A stretch of 64,000 nucleotides of DNA from Microlunatus sagamiharensis (GCF_900105785.1 NZ_LT629799.1:3906001-3970000), one strand, 5' to 3'. Positions 47,909 through 57,342 are shown, counted from the first letter of the stretch. Numbers and translations: made by a program. Notes: generated by a model from the sequence alone, not told the origin.

Positions 47909-49882
47909 CTAGCCCGCGGGCGTCCAGATGCGCATCGCGCCCGGCGCTCGGTTGCCCCAGACGTAGTAGGGCACCGCGGTCAGCGTGACCGCCTCGCCGT
48001 CGCCCGGCTCGGGGGAGCGCGCGTCGGCGTACGGCCACCAGCCCTCGGTCGGGCGCGGGCGTACGCGGCCCTGCGCGGCGAGGGTGACCACGTCGTCGGG
48101 CAGCGCCGCGTCGGTGGACGCGGTGGCCACCGGGCCGGCCACGTCGACGACCACGTCGTCGAGGCGGTGGCCCGGGTTGTCGACGGCCTCGAAGCAGTAG
48201 ACGAGCGGACCCCGCTCGAGGGCGACGCTGGCGCGGTCGGCGTCGACGCGGCTGTCGGCCCGGGTGAGGCGCGGCTCCAGCGGCAGGTCGAGCACCAGCG
48301 TGTCGCCGGGCTCCCAGGCGCGGGTGACGCTGGCCCAGCCGTCGGCGACATCGGCGGTGACCGGCTCGCCGTTCACCGTGAGGGTCGCGCCGCCGGCCCA
48401 GTGCGGCACGCGCACGGTCAGGCCCCAGGTGCCCGGGGAGGCGTCCACGGTCACGGCGACCCGGCCGGCCCAGGGGTAGTCGGTGACGACGCTGACCGAC
48501 GCCTCGGCGTCGCCGACCGGCGCGGTCCAGGAGCCGGGGACGAACTGGTGCACGCGCAGGCCGTCGGCGCCGCCGAGGACGACGTAGTGCTCCAGCGAGG
48601 CGAGGGTGCGCATGACGTTGGGCGGGCAGCACGCGCACTTGAACCACGGCTTGCGGGCGTAGTCGCGGTCGTTGCCGCCGGCCATGTGGCCCTCGCGCAC
48701 CTGCAGCGGGTTGGCGTAGATGTAGCGCTGCCCGTCGAGCGACAGCCCGGCCAGGAAGCCGTTGTAGAGCGTCCGCTCGACCAGGTCGGCGTAGCGCGCC
48801 TCGCCGGTGATCATGAGCATCCGCCAGCTGAACATCACCGAGCCGATCGCCGCGCAGGTCTCGCAGTAGCTGCGCTCGTTGGTCAGCTCGTACGGGTCCC
48901 CGAACGCCTCGTCGGTGTGGTGGGTCCCGATCCCGCCGGTCACGTAGGTCTTGGTGGCGACCATCTCGTGCCACAGCCGGTCGGCCGCCTCGCGCAGCGT
49001 GTCGTCGCCGTCCTCCACGTAGAGGTCGGCGACCCCGGCGAGGAGGTAGACCTGCCGCACCGAGTGGCCCTCGACCGAGGTCGCCTCCCGCACCGGCGTG
49101 TGGTCCTGGAAGTAGTGCGCGCCGAAGCCGTGGCCGCCGAGCAGCTGGTGGCCGCGGCGGTCGACGAAGTAGCGCGCGGCGTCGAGGTAGGACTGCTCGC
49201 CGGTCTCGCGGTAGAGCTCGACGAGCGCCGTCTCGACCTCGGGGTGGCCGCAGATCCCGTCGACGCGGCCCTCCTCGCTCCCGAACGAGCGCACGACGAG
49301 GTCGGCGACCCGGCGGGCGACGTCGAGGAGGCGGGCGTCGCCGCGGGTGCGGTTCAGGGCCACCGCGGCCTGGATCAGGTGGCCGGCGCAGTAGAGCTCG
49401 TGGCCCCAGGCGAGCTGGACGAAGCGCTCGCCGGGGAAGTTCACCTGGAAGTAGGAGTCGAGGTAGCCGTCGTCGGCCTGCGCCGCCTCGAGCAGCCGGG
49501 CGGAGGTGGTGAGGAACTCCTCGAGGCGGGCCTCGCCCGCCTCGTCGAGGTCGGGGTCGGCGAACGTCCACGCCACCGCCTCCAGCCACTTGTAGAGGTC
49601 GCTGTCGAGGAACGGCAGCGAACCGACGTACGCCTGGCCGGGCTGCTGCCCGGCAGCCAGCTCGAGGTTCAGGAAGTTGCCGGCCTCGTGCAGCCGGTCC
49701 CAGCCGGTCGTGACGCTGACCTCGCGGTTGACCCGGCGGCGCTCGGCCCACAGCCCGCCGGTGATGCGGCCGCCGGTGGCGGGCACGAGGGTCGTGCGTG
49801 CGGTGTCGAGGAGGCGTACGGGACCGGTGCGGCCGGTCGAGGAGGAGGTGCCGGGGGCGGGCCGGGTGGCGGTGTCGGTCAT
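47909..49882 (-). CDS. Beta-L-arabinofuranosidase, GH127
   Basis: 657 residues of the DUF1680/GH127 family, which splits terminal beta-L-arabinofuranosides. The zinc-linked active site is visible: YCETCAAIGSVMFSWRML (Glu and Cys) and KCACCPPNVMRTLASLEHYV (the CC pair with the nucleophilic Cys). A helical barrel is followed by beta-sandwich domains. It has no signal peptide, so it acts inside the cell on imported sugars. It is the last gene of the SBP-permease operon, 97 bases after the second permease. ATG 49882 follows GGAAGGACC. Confidence 0.93.
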   Translation of the reverse strand: MTDTATRPAPGTSSSTGRTGPVRLLDTARTTLVPATGGRITGGLWAERRRVNREVSVTTGWDRLHEAGNFLNLELAAGQQPGQAYVGSLPFLDSDLYKWLEAVAWTFADPDLDEAGEARLEEFLTTSARLLEAAQADDGYLDSYFQVNFPGERFVQLAWGHELYCAGHLIQAAVALNRTRGDARLLDVARRVADLVVRSFGSEEGRVDGICGHPEVETALVELYRETGEQSYLDAARYFVDRRGHQLLGGHGFGAHYFQDHTPVREATSVEGHSVRQVYLLAGVADLYVEDGDDTLREAADRLWHEMVATKTYVTGGIGTHHTDEAFGDPYELTNERSYCETCAAIGSVMFSWRMLMITGEARYADLVERTLYNGFLAGLSLDGQRYIYANPLQVREGHMAGGNDRDYARKPWFKCACCPPNVMRTLASLEHYVVLGGADGLRVHQFVPGSWTAPVGDAEASVSVVTDYPWAGRVAVTVDASPGTWGLTVRVPHWAGGATLTVNGEPVTADVADGWASVTRAWEPGDTLVLDLPLEPRLTRADSRVDADRASVALERGPLVYCFEAVDNPGHRLDDVVVDVAGPVATASTDAALPDDVVTLAAQGRVRPRPTEGWWPYADARSPEPGDGEAVTLTAVPYYVWGNRAPGAMRIWTPAG

Positions 49883-49979
49883 GGGTGGTCCTTCCGCGGG
49901 CGCGGGGCGTGGTGTGGGCGAGCTCGGGTCGTGAGGTGGTGCGCTTGGTGCAGGGGTGCAGGTGGTGCGGGCCGGTCGG

Positions 49980-50915
49980 TCACTTGAGGGCGCCGTTGAG
50001 CATCCCGCTGACGTAGTAGCGCTGGAGGAGGACGTAGATCACGATGCACGGCAGGACGGTCAGCGCGACGCCGGCCTCGAGGGCGCCCCAGTTGACGGTG
50101 CCGAACTGGCCGGAGGTCACCAGGGTCAGGGTCACCGGGAGCGTGAACTTGTCCTGGTCGGTGAGCAGGATCAGCGCGGCGAAGAACTCGTTCCAGCTGG
50201 CGAAGAAGGTCAGCAGGGCCGTGGTGATCACCCCCGGCATGACGATCGGCAGCATGATGTGGCGCAGCGCGGTGAGGATCCCGCAGCCGTCGACGAGCGC
50301 GGCCTCCTCCAGCGTGCCGGGCACCGCCGCGAACGAGTTGCGCATGATGAACAGCCCGAACGGCAGGTTGAACGTCACGTAGACGATCGTCAGCCCGACC
50401 AGCGAGTTGTTGAGCCCGAGCGTCTTCAGCACCATGAACAGCGGCGTGATGATCGCCTGGAACGGGATCATGAACGTGGCCAGCGCGACGAAGAAGACGA
50501 CGTTGCTCCCGGGGAAGCGGGCCCGCGCGAGCGCGTAGCCGGCCAGGGTCGCCACGACGACGGTCAGCACGGTCGCCGCCAGCGTGACCATCACGCTGTT
50601 CAGCAGGTTGCCGAAGACGTTGAGCCCCTGGACGCTCGACAGGCGCGTGAAGTTGCCGAGCGTCGGTGCGTGCGGGAAGAGCGTCGGGGGCACCTGGCTC
50701 TGCTCGACCGGGCCCTTGAGCGCCATCGAGAGCATCACCCACAGCGGGTAGAGGAAGGCGACGGCCAGGCAGAGGCACACCACCCACCACGCCAGCGCGG
50801 GCATCGAGCCCCGCACCTCGCGCAGGAAGCCGGTCCGCGCACGGTCCTCGCCCCGCGCGTGTGTCGAGCGGCGGTGAGCCGTACGGGCGGTGGTCGCCGT
50901 CGCGGTGTCAGCCAT
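49980..50915 (-). CDS. Sugar ABC transporter permease, MalG type
   Basis: 311 residues with six TM helices and the EAA loop (GTLEEAALVDGCGILTALRH), which docks the ATPase. Its start overlaps the end of the other permease by 8 bases. The importer has no ATPase gene nearby; actinobacteria often share one MsiK-type ATPase among such systems. Substrate inferred from GH127 to be an arabinose-containing oligosaccharide. Confidence 0.93.
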   Translation of the reverse strand: MADTATATTARTAHRRSTHARGEDRARTGFLREVRGSMPALAWWVVCLCLAVAFLYPLWVMLSMALKGPVEQSQVPPTLFPHAPTLGNFTRLSSVQGLNVFGNLLNSVMVTLAATVLTVVVATLAGYALARARFPGSNVVFFVALATFMIPFQAIITPLFMVLKTLGLNNSLVGLTIVYVTFNLPFGLFIMRNSFAAVPGTLEEAALVDGCGILTALRHIMLPIVMPGVITTALLTFFASWNEFFAALILLTDQDKFTLPVTLTLVTSGQFGTVNWGALEAGVALTVLPCIVIYVLLQRYYVSGMLNGALK

Positions 50916-51870
50916 GGTCGGTGTTCCTCAGCAGCAGCATCTGCACGGCGCTGACCACGGCGAGCACGACCATCAAGAAGACGGACAGCGCGGCGCCGTA
51001 GCCGAGCTTGAAGGAGATGAACGAGGTGCGGTAGATCGCGTACACGGCGGTGATCGTCGAGTTCGCGGGGCCGCCCGCGGTCATGATGAAGAACTGGTCG
51101 AAGGCCAGCAGCGAGCCCGCCACGGAGAAGACCAGCACCAGGGCCAGCGTCGGCCGCAGCAGCGGCAGCGTGATGAACCGGAACCCCTGCCAGCGGCTCG
51201 CGCCGTCGATGCGGGCCGCCTCGGTGACGTCGTCGGGGATGGAGTTCAGCCCGGACAGGAGCAGCAGCATCTGCAGCCCGACGACCTTCCAGGTGACCAT
51301 CCCGATCACCATCAGCAGCGCGCCCCAGGTGCCGGCGAAGATGTTGCCGTCGGCCGGCACCAGCCCGGCCCGGCGCAGCAGGTCGAAGAGCGGCCCGATC
51401 TGCGACTGGCCGAGGTAGAGCCACAGGAACGACCCCGACGCCAGGCCGATGCAGACCGGCATGAACCAGATCGACTGGAAGACCCGGGCCGCCCGGACCT
51501 TGCGGCGCACGAGCAGCGCCATGCCGAGCCCGATCAGGAACAGCACCGGCGTGATGACCACCGTGTAGAGCAGCGTGAACCGCATCGCCGAGCGGAAGCC
51601 GGGGTCGGCGACCGCACGGACGTAGTTGTCCAGCCCGATGAACCGGTGCCGCCCGAGCAGCGGCCAGTTGTGCAGCGAGATCCAGAAGGTCATCACCAGC
51701 GGCACCAGGAAGAACGCGACGATCAGGACGATCGCCGGGCTCGCCATGGCCAGCCCCACGAGGGCCCGGCGGCGGCCGACCCGCATCCCCCGGCGCGCCG
51801 CGGCGAGCGGCGCGCCAGGGGTGCCGGGGGCACCGCGGGACCCGGAGGTCTCCTCGACGGTGGCGGTCAC
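50908..51870 (-). CDS. Sugar ABC transporter permease, MalF type
   Basis: 320 residues with an extended N-terminus, six TM helices and the EAA-type loop DDVTEAARIDGASRWQGFRF. Start GTG 51870 lies 9 bases after the stop of the binding protein gene. It is the partner of the MalG-type permease downstream. Confidence 0.93.
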   Translation of the reverse strand: MTATVEETSGSRGAPGTPGAPLAAARRGMRVGRRRALVGLAMASPAIVLIVAFFLVPLVMTFWISLHNWPLLGRHRFIGLDNYVRAVADPGFRSAMRFTLLYTVVITPVLFLIGLGMALLVRRKVRAARVFQSIWFMPVCIGLASGSFLWLYLGQSQIGPLFDLLRRAGLVPADGNIFAGTWGALLMVIGMVTWKVVGLQMLLLLSGLNSIPDDVTEAARIDGASRWQGFRFITLPLLRPTLALVLVFSVAGSLLAFDQFFIMTAGGPANSTITAVYAIYRTSFISFKLGYGAALSVFLMVVLAVVSAVQMLLLRNTDHG

Positions 51871-51879
51871 GAGACCGGT

Positions 51880-53184
51880 CTAGCCCGCGTCGATCAGGGA
51901 CTGGGCCGACTTCTGGCCCGTCGCCTGCGCCGTGGCCAGGTCCGGACCGAACACCGCGTCGTTGATCATCTTGGCCCAGGGGCCGTTGTTGTCGTTGAAG
52001 ACGGCGTTCTCGACCGTGCTGTACGGGGTCCTGCCGCTCGCCATCAGCTCGCCGAAGACCTTGTACGGCTCGCCCTGGCTGGCGTAGATGCTCGGCACCA
52101 GGTCGGTGCGCACCGGGACGCTGCCGTTCTTGGCCAGGAAGGTCTGGGCCTCGGTGTCGGTCGCCCACTTCACGAACTCCCGCGCGCCGGCCTCGTTCTT
52201 GGTGCCGCTGATCACCGAGATGACGTCGCCGCCGGCGAAGGAGGAGGTGCCGCCGTCCTTGCCCGGGATCGGCGTCACGCCGAAGTCGACCTTGGCCTTC
52301 TCGATCGAGGGGATCGCGAAGGCGCCGAGGGTGATCATGCCGACCTTGCCGGAGGTGAACAGCGGGATCTGCTGGGTGCCCGCGTCGTTCTTCGAGGCGC
52401 TCGAGACCGAGCCGTCCTCCCACATCCCGCGGTAGAGCCCGAGCGCGTCGGTCACGGCCGGGGAGTCCAGCAGCGCCTGCTTGCCGTCCTCGCTGAGGAC
52501 GTCGCCGCCGCTCGCCCACACGTGCGGCGCGAACTCGAAGACGTTGCAGCCGCCGCACGCGCCGGCGAAGGTGAAGCCGTAGTAGTCGCTGCCCAGGGCG
52601 CGGATCTTCTTCGCGTCGTCGCGCATCTCCGCGTAGGTGGTCGGCGGGTTCGCGATCCCGGCCTTCTTGAAGAGGTCCTTGTTGTAGTACACGGCCGAGG
52701 CCTCCGCGGTGAAGGGCAGCGCGTACGTGCGGTCCTCGTAGGTGCTGAGGCGCCGGTGCGAGGGGCTCAGCGAGTCCTTGTACGGCAGCGAGTCGGCCAG
52801 GTCGGTGATGTCCTCCAGGGCGCCCGCCGAGGCGAAGTACGGCGCGTAGACGAGGTCGATCGAGGAGACGTCCGGGCCCGAGCCCGCGGCGGCCGCCGTG
52901 CCGAGCTTCTGCACGAAGCTCGCGTTCGGGATGATCGTCACCTTGGCCTTGACCTGGTGGCTGGCGTTGAAGAGGTCGACCAGCTGGCTCATGAAGCCCT
53001 GCTGGGAGTCGCGGGCCCAGATCGTGATCTCGCCAGAGGCCGGGCCGCTGCTCGCGCCGCCGCCGTCGGAACCACCGCCCCCGCCGTCGTCCCCGCCGCC
53101 GCACGCGGTGGCCAGGAGCGTGACGGCGGCCAGGGTGGCCGCCAGACGGAGGGCTCGTTGCCGAGCTCGGGTGCGGATGGTCAT
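51880..53184 (-). CDS. Sugar ABC transporter substrate-binding lipoprotein
   Basis: 434 residues. Lipoprotein signal peptide ending in the lipobox LLATAC (Cys about 27), a Gly/Asp/Ser-rich linker, and a type I solute-binding fold: EITIWARDSQQGFMSQLVDL, KAKVTIIPNASF, LEDITDLAD, FAGGDVISVISGTKNEAGAR. It delivers the sugar to the two permeases. ATG 53184 follows CAGGAGACCC. A LacI-type operator covers the start of transcription. Confidence 0.93.
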   Translation of the reverse strand: MTIRTRARQRALRLAATLAAVTLLATACGGGDDGGGGGSDGGGASSGPASGEITIWARDSQQGFMSQLVDLFNASHQVKAKVTIIPNASFVQKLGTAAAAGSGPDVSSIDLVYAPYFASAGALEDITDLADSLPYKDSLSPSHRRLSTYEDRTYALPFTAEASAVYYNKDLFKKAGIANPPTTYAEMRDDAKKIRALGSDYYGFTFAGACGGCNVFEFAPHVWASGGDVLSEDGKQALLDSPAVTDALGLYRGMWEDGSVSSASKNDAGTQQIPLFTSGKVGMITLGAFAIPSIEKAKVDFGVTPIPGKDGGTSSFAGGDVISVISGTKNEAGAREFVKWATDTEAQTFLAKNGSVPVRTDLVPSIYASQGEPYKVFGELMASGRTPYSTVENAVFNDNNGPWAKMINDAVFGPDLATAQATGQKSAQSLIDAG

Positions 53185-53235
53185 CGGGTCTCCTGCGTCG
53201 TCGGTGTCGCGCCCGGGGCCGGGCTCGGAAACTAC

Positions 53236-53283
53236 GGAAAGCGGTTTCCGCGGACGCTAGCCGGTCGTGGCGGGAGCGGTCAA
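53236..53283 (-). promoter_or_regulatory. Promoter of the arabinoside operon with a LacI-type operator
   Basis: Reading leftward: -35 TTGACC (53283-53278), an 18-bp spacer and -10 TAGCGT (53259-53254). The operator GGAAACCGCTTTCC (53249-53236) has a central CG typical of LacI-family sites and covers the predicted transcription start. One symmetrical position is mismatched. It lies 89 bp from the LacI gene on the other strand and would block the operon in the absence of inducer. Confidence 0.75.
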
Positions 53284-53337
53284 GGGTGTGGTACTCATGG
53301 CTTCCGCGGCGTGTCGCCGACGGTGGACGGAGGACCG

Positions 53338-54354
53338 GTGGCGAGCACCCGCAACGACTCGGCGGTGACCGTCCGCGACGTGGCCCAGCTCGCGGGCGTG
53401 TCGCCCGGCACCGTGTCCAAGGCGCTCAACGGCCAGGGCCAGCTCCGCGAGGAGACCCGCCAGCGCGTCCAGGAGGCGGCCGAGAAACTTCGTTTCCGAC
53501 CGAACCAGGTGGCCCGCAGCCTCGCCGAGGGCCGCACGTACACGGTCGGCATGCTGACCTCGGACAGCTTCGGGCGGTTCACGCTGCCCCTGATGGAGGG
53601 GATCGAGGACAGCCTCGGCGCCGGCAAGGTCTCCACGCTGCTCTGCGACGGCCGGGGCGACCCGCTGCGAGAGCGGCACTACCTCGCCGAGCTGCTGAAC
53701 CGGCGCGTCGACGGCATCGTCGTGACCGGTCGGCGACCCGACGAGCGGCGCAGCGTCGGGCAGCTGCCGATCCCGGTGGTCTACGTCCTCGGGCGCTCCG
53801 ACGACCCCGAGGACCTCACCGTCACCAACGACGACGAGCAGGGCGCGCGGCTCGCCGTGGAGCACCTCGTCGCCCACGGCCGTACGCGGCTGGCCTACGT
53901 CAGCGGGCCGGCGCACCACCTGTCGACGCAGCTGCGCCGCCAGGGGTTCGAGGCCGCCGCAGCCGCTGCCGGAATGACCGTCTCCGACCTGCTCACGGGC
54001 CACTGGAGCGAGGCGTGGGGGCGCACGGCCGCGGGCCTGCTGGCCCGGCGCACGAGCGGGCTCGTCGACGGCGTGGTGTGCGGCAGCGACCAGATCGCGC
54101 GCGGGCTGACCGACGGGCTGCGCGAGGCCGGCGTCCGGGTGCCGCAGGACGTCTCGGTGGTCGGCTTCGACAACTGGGACGTCATGGTCCAGGCCGCACG
54201 GCCGCCGCTGACCACGGTCGACCCCAAGCTCGTCCGGCTCGGGCGGCTGTCGGCGAGCCGGTTGCTGGCCGCGATCGACGGCGCCGAGCTCGGCCGGGGC
54301 GTCGTGGCGCAGCCCTGCGAGCTCGTCATCCGGGAGTCGTCGGTCCCCACCTGA
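53338..54354 (+). CDS. LacI-family transcriptional regulator
   Basis: 338 residues. HTH and hinge: VTVRDVAQLAGVSPGTVSKA and VARSLAEGRTYTVGML; then a periplasmic-binding-like effector domain with VVGFDNWDVMVQAARPPLTT near the end. It most likely represses the divergent binding-protein/permease/GH127 operon and may also regulate itself. The GTG start at 53338 follows GGACGGAGGACC. Inducer probably a small arabinoside (inference from neighbours). Confidence 0.92.
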   Translation: MASTRNDSAVTVRDVAQLAGVSPGTVSKALNGQGQLREETRQRVQEAAEKLRFRPNQVARSLAEGRTYTVGMLTSDSFGRFTLPLMEGIEDSLGAGKVSTLLCDGRGDPLRERHYLAELLNRRVDGIVVTGRRPDERRSVGQLPIPVVYVLGRSDDPEDLTVTNDDEQGARLAVEHLVAHGRTRLAYVSGPAHHLSTQLRRQGFEAAAAAAGMTVSDLLTGHWSEAWGRTAAGLLARRTSGLVDGVVCGSDQIARGLTDGLREAGVRVPQDVSVVGFDNWDVMVQAARPPLTTVDPKLVRLGRLSASRLLAAIDGAELGRGVVAQPCELVIRESSVPT

Positions 54355-54379
54355 GCCCGCCCCCCGTAGGGTCCGTCGG

Positions 54380-54907
54380 GTGGACCGCACCGACGACCGC
54401 CCCTCGCCCACCGTCCTCGTGGTCATGGGGGTCTCGGGCACGGGCAAGTCGACCGTCGCCGGTCTGCTGGCCGAGCGCCTGGGCTGGCCGATGGAGGAGG
54501 GCGACGACCTCCACCCGCCCGCGAACGTCGAGAAGATGGAGCGCGGAGTCCCGCTGACCGACGAGGACCGCTGGCCCTGGCTGGACCGGGTGCGGGCGTG
54601 GATCGACGGCCAGCTCGACCGGGGCGAGGACGGGATCATCACCTGCTCGGCGCTGCGCCACGCCTACCGCGACCGGCTCCGCCGCCCCGAGGTCGTCTTC
54701 GTGCACCTCGACGGGACGCACGAGGTGATCGCGGCCCGGCTGGCCACCCGCTCCGGCCACTTCATGCCGCCGAGCCTGCTGCAGTCCCAGCTCGACACCC
54801 TCGAGCCGCCCGGCGCCGACGAGCGCGTGATCACCGTCCACCTGGGCGGCAGCCCGGACGATGAGGTCAGCCAGGTGCTCGCGGCTCTCCCTCCGAGCAT
54901 CGGGTAG
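54380..54907 (+). CDS. gntK: Gluconokinase
   Basis: Phosphorylates gluconate to 6-phosphogluconate. The 175-residue GntK-type protein has the P-loop VMGVSGTGKSTVAGLLAERL, the substrate part EEGDDLHPPANVEKMERGVP, then PLTDEDRWPWL, CSALRHAYRD and ATRSGHFMPPSLLQSQ. TAGGGT (54367-54372) is 7 nt before GTG 54380, so it is leaderless and independent of the LacI gene 25 bases upstream. Confidence 0.95.
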   Translation: MDRTDDRPSPTVLVVMGVSGTGKSTVAGLLAERLGWPMEEGDDLHPPANVEKMERGVPLTDEDRWPWLDRVRAWIDGQLDRGEDGIITCSALRHAYRDRLRRPEVVFVHLDGTHEVIAARLATRSGHFMPPSLLQSQLDTLEPPGADERVITVHLGGSPDDEVSQVLAALPPSIG

Positions 54908-55006
54908 CCGGAGCCCGGCTCGGTCTGGACGACCAAGTGAGCCAGCTGAGGAGCAGCGGCAGCGGCAGGCGGTGCTGCTGGCGAGCGCGGGAGGAAGACC
55001 GAAGCG

Positions 55007-56005
55007 TCAGGGCGTAGGCGGGTGCGAGGAGGAGACGCGCAAGACGATCTTGCCGACGTTGTCGCCGGACTCCAGGCGGCGGTGGGCCTCGACGACGTCG
55101 TCGAGGGCGTACGTGGTCAGCGGCGTCGGCCTGATCGTGCCGTCGCCCAGCAGCGGCCAGACCTCCTCGGCGACGTGGCGGCAGATGTCGGCCTTCTGGT
55201 CGAGCGGGCGACCCCGCAGCGAGATCGCCGCGACCGAGAGGCGCTTGGGCAGCAGCGCGCCGAGGTCGAGCGTGGCGCGCCGGCCGCCCTGGAAGCCGAT
55301 GACGACGAGCCGGCCGTCGGGGGCGAGCAGGTCGACGTGGGTCTCCAGGTACTTCGCGCCCATGTTGTCCAGCACCACGTCGACGCCGCCGACGGCGTCC
55401 TTGGTCTGCGCCGCCCAGTCCTCGCGGTAGGAGAAGGCGTGGTCGGCCCCGAGGTCGCGGCAGTGCTGCAACTTGTCCTCGCTCCCGGCGGTGGCGACCA
55501 CCGTCGCGCCCAGGGCACGCGCGTACTGGATCGCGAAGGACCCGATCCCTCCGGCGCCGCCGTGCACGAGGAACGTCTCGCCCGACGACAGGTGCGCGTG
55601 GGCGAGCGTCGACCAGACCGTCGCGGCCACCTCGAGGACCCCGGCGGCGTCGACCAGGTCGTAGCCGGGCGGGGGAGGCAGGACCTGACCGGCCGGGACG
55701 ACGACCCGCTCGGCGTAGCCGCCACCGGCCAGCAGGGCGACGCACGGCTGCCCGACCTCGAGGCCGTCGGTGCCGTCGACGCCCTCCCCGAGCGCCGCGA
55801 CGTGCCCGGAGACCTCCAGCCCGATGGTCTCGCTGGCGCCGGGCGGCGGCGGGTAGTGGCCCTGGCGCTGCATCAGGTCGGCGCGGTTGACCCCCGCGGC
55901 CACGACCTCGACGAGCACCTCGCCGGGACCGGGCTCGACCTCCGGCACCTCCTCGACCCGGAGGACCTCCGGCTCGCCCGGCTCCGTCACCACGACTGCA
56001 CGCAC
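55007..56005 (-). CDS. NADPH:quinone oxidoreductase, zinc-independent MDR family
   Basis: 332 residues of the quinone oxidoreductase branch of medium-chain dehydrogenases: RAVVVTEPGEPEVLRVEEVP, VNRADLMQRQGHYPPPPGAS, then the NADPH motif VHGGAGGIGSFAIQYARALG and VVATAGSEDKLQHCRDLGAD. The zinc ligands of alcohol dehydrogenases are missing, as expected for this branch. The PIG3-like motif RQGHYPPPPG suggests a quinone or enone substrate. GTG 56005 is the best start. Confidence 0.9.
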   Translation of the reverse strand: MRAVVVTEPGEPEVLRVEEVPEVEPGPGEVLVEVVAAGVNRADLMQRQGHYPPPPGASETIGLEVSGHVAALGEGVDGTDGLEVGQPCVALLAGGGYAERVVVPAGQVLPPPPGYDLVDAAGVLEVAATVWSTLAHAHLSSGETFLVHGGAGGIGSFAIQYARALGATVVATAGSEDKLQHCRDLGADHAFSYREDWAAQTKDAVGGVDVVLDNMGAKYLETHVDLLAPDGRLVVIGFQGGRRATLDLGALLPKRLSVAAISLRGRPLDQKADICRHVAEEVWPLLGDGTIRPTPLTTYALDDVVEAHRRLESGDNVGKIVLRVSSSHPPTP

Positions 56006-56090
56006 CCGGCCAGCGTGCCACGGGGCGTACGGACGCCCTCGGCTAGGCTCGGGCCCGCTCCGACGGCGTGCACGCAGACGCCGCCGACCG

Positions 56091-56177
56091 GGCGGGGTCG
56101 CATAGTGGACTAGTGCAGACGCCTTGAAAGCGTCCGAGCGGGAGACCGTTCCGTGGGTTCGAATCCCACCCTCGCCG
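56091..56177 (+). tRNA. tRNA-Ser (anticodon UGA)
   Basis: Acceptor GGCGGGG (56091-56097) pairs with CCTCGCC (56170-56176) with one G-U; discriminator G 56177. Anticodon stem GACGC/GCGTC encloses CTTGAAA with anticodon TGA. The long variable arm (CGG GAGA CCG core) is the mark of a class II tRNA. T-arm GTGGG TTCGAAT CCCAC. No CCA is encoded. D arm GCA/TGC. Confidence 0.95.
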
Positions 56178-56249
56178 CCCGGGCGCCCGCCGCCGGGCCA
56201 CCTCCGCGGACGGCGCCCGGTTGACCTCTCACCGCCCTACCGTGAGGAC

Positions 56250-57260
56250 ATGGCGAGCCCTCCGAGCCTGTCGCCGGCGGCCCAGAGCCGGCAGAAGCAC
56301 GCGACGCTGACGATCGGGATCCTGCTCGTCGCGCTGTGGGTGGTCCCCGTGGTCGTCCTCCTTGCCCTCGACCCGACGGAGGGCGCCCGCGGCCTGGCCC
56401 TCAGCGGCCTGCTCTACCTCGTCCCCGGTGTGGTGATGACCTCGGTCGGGGTCCGGGCCGAGCAGCGGGCCCGACGCTTCAACCGCCTCGACTGGGCCTT
56501 CGCCGAGGGCCTCGCCGACGAGCTGCAGGCGCTGTGCGGCGCGGACCCCCTCGAGGCGTACCGCACCGCCCCGGACCTGGTCGAGGTCCCTGACGCCCGG
56601 CTCGTCGAGGTCGAGCGGCACTTCGACCAGCGGACGGTCGGCACCGTCGCCGGTCGGCTCTCGCACCAGCTGTCGATGTTCGGCGGCGCCCTCGGCACGA
56701 CGTACGGGTGGCCGGCGGTCGGCGGCATGGCCGGCGTCGTCGACGGCATGAGCGGCGTCCGCCTGGACGCCGAGCAGCGGACCTGGGACAACCTCATGGG
56801 CGACGCCCTGTTCGTCGTGCTCGAGGCGCCCGGACCCGCCGGACCCGAGGACACCTACCGCGTGGTCACCGTGTCCGCCGCGGCGGCGGCCGGGTGGGTG
56901 CAGGCGCTCGTCTTCGCCACGGTCGACCACCTCGAGGGCCCGCGCACCTTCGCCGGCTCGACCGTGGCCGACTTCTCGGGCCGGGTCGTCGGCCACTTCG
57001 CCCCACAGGACGTCTCGTACGCCGCCGACCGGCTGCGGGCCCAGGCCGGCCGGGCGCCGGAGCGACGCGACCCGCTCAGCGTCCGCGGCCTGGCCGTCGG
57101 ACGGAACGCCCTCCTCGGCGTCGACGTGCAGATCGCGCGGCAGGGGCCGCTGATGCTGTTCCCCGTGCAGTTCCCGGCCCTGTTCGGCCAGGCGGTCGCC
57201 CGGGCAGCCCGGCGTGCCGATGCTGTCGTGGGCAGGCCAGGGGTCCCCGAGCTCCGCTGA
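56250..57260 (+). CDS. Membrane protein of unknown function
   Basis: 336 residues. Two TM helices near the N-terminus (about 19-40 and 50-70) are followed by a soluble domain of about 250 residues with glycine-rich SMFGGALGTTYGWPAVGGMA and an aromatic/Val-rich strand region. I recognise no family. TACCGT (56238-56243) is 6 nt before ATG 56250, leaderless. It ends in a strong hairpin. Confidence 0.7.
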   Translation: MASPPSLSPAAQSRQKHATLTIGILLVALWVVPVVVLLALDPTEGARGLALSGLLYLVPGVVMTSVGVRAEQRARRFNRLDWAFAEGLADELQALCGADPLEAYRTAPDLVEVPDARLVEVERHFDQRTVGTVAGRLSHQLSMFGGALGTTYGWPAVGGMAGVVDGMSGVRLDAEQRTWDNLMGDALFVVLEAPGPAGPEDTYRVVTVSAAAAAGWVQALVFATVDHLEGPRTFAGSTVADFSGRVVGHFAPQDVSYAADRLRAQAGRAPERRDPLSVRGLAVGRNALLGVDVQIARQGPLMLFPVQFPALFGQAVARAARRADAVVGRPGVPELR

Positions 57261-57301
57261 CCCGCCCTCGGGACCTGGAGGCGGGTGCGGTCCTGCGTGA
57301 C

Positions 57302-57336
57302 ACGTCGGCCCGGCACCCGGGGTGCCGGGCCGACGT
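57302..57336. terminator. Bidirectional terminator hairpin
   Basis: ACGTCGGCCCGGCACC (57302-57317) pairs perfectly over 16 bp with GGTGCCGGGCCGACGT (57321-57336) around a 3-nt loop. It lies between convergent genes (stop codons at 57260 and 57343) and can serve both. No U-tract. Confidence 0.85.
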
Positions 57337-57342
57337 CCCGGC

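Noticed and set aside
48167-49987. Long plus-strand open frame opposite GH127
   Set aside because: Shadow of high-GC coding on the other strand; composition is Val/Gly/Arg/Asp-rich without motifs, while the minus frame has clear GH127 residues.
50890-53337. Plus-strand frame of about 800 codons running into the LacI gene
   Set aside because: Only the part from 53338 is protein-like (LacI); the rest opposes the permease and binding-protein genes.
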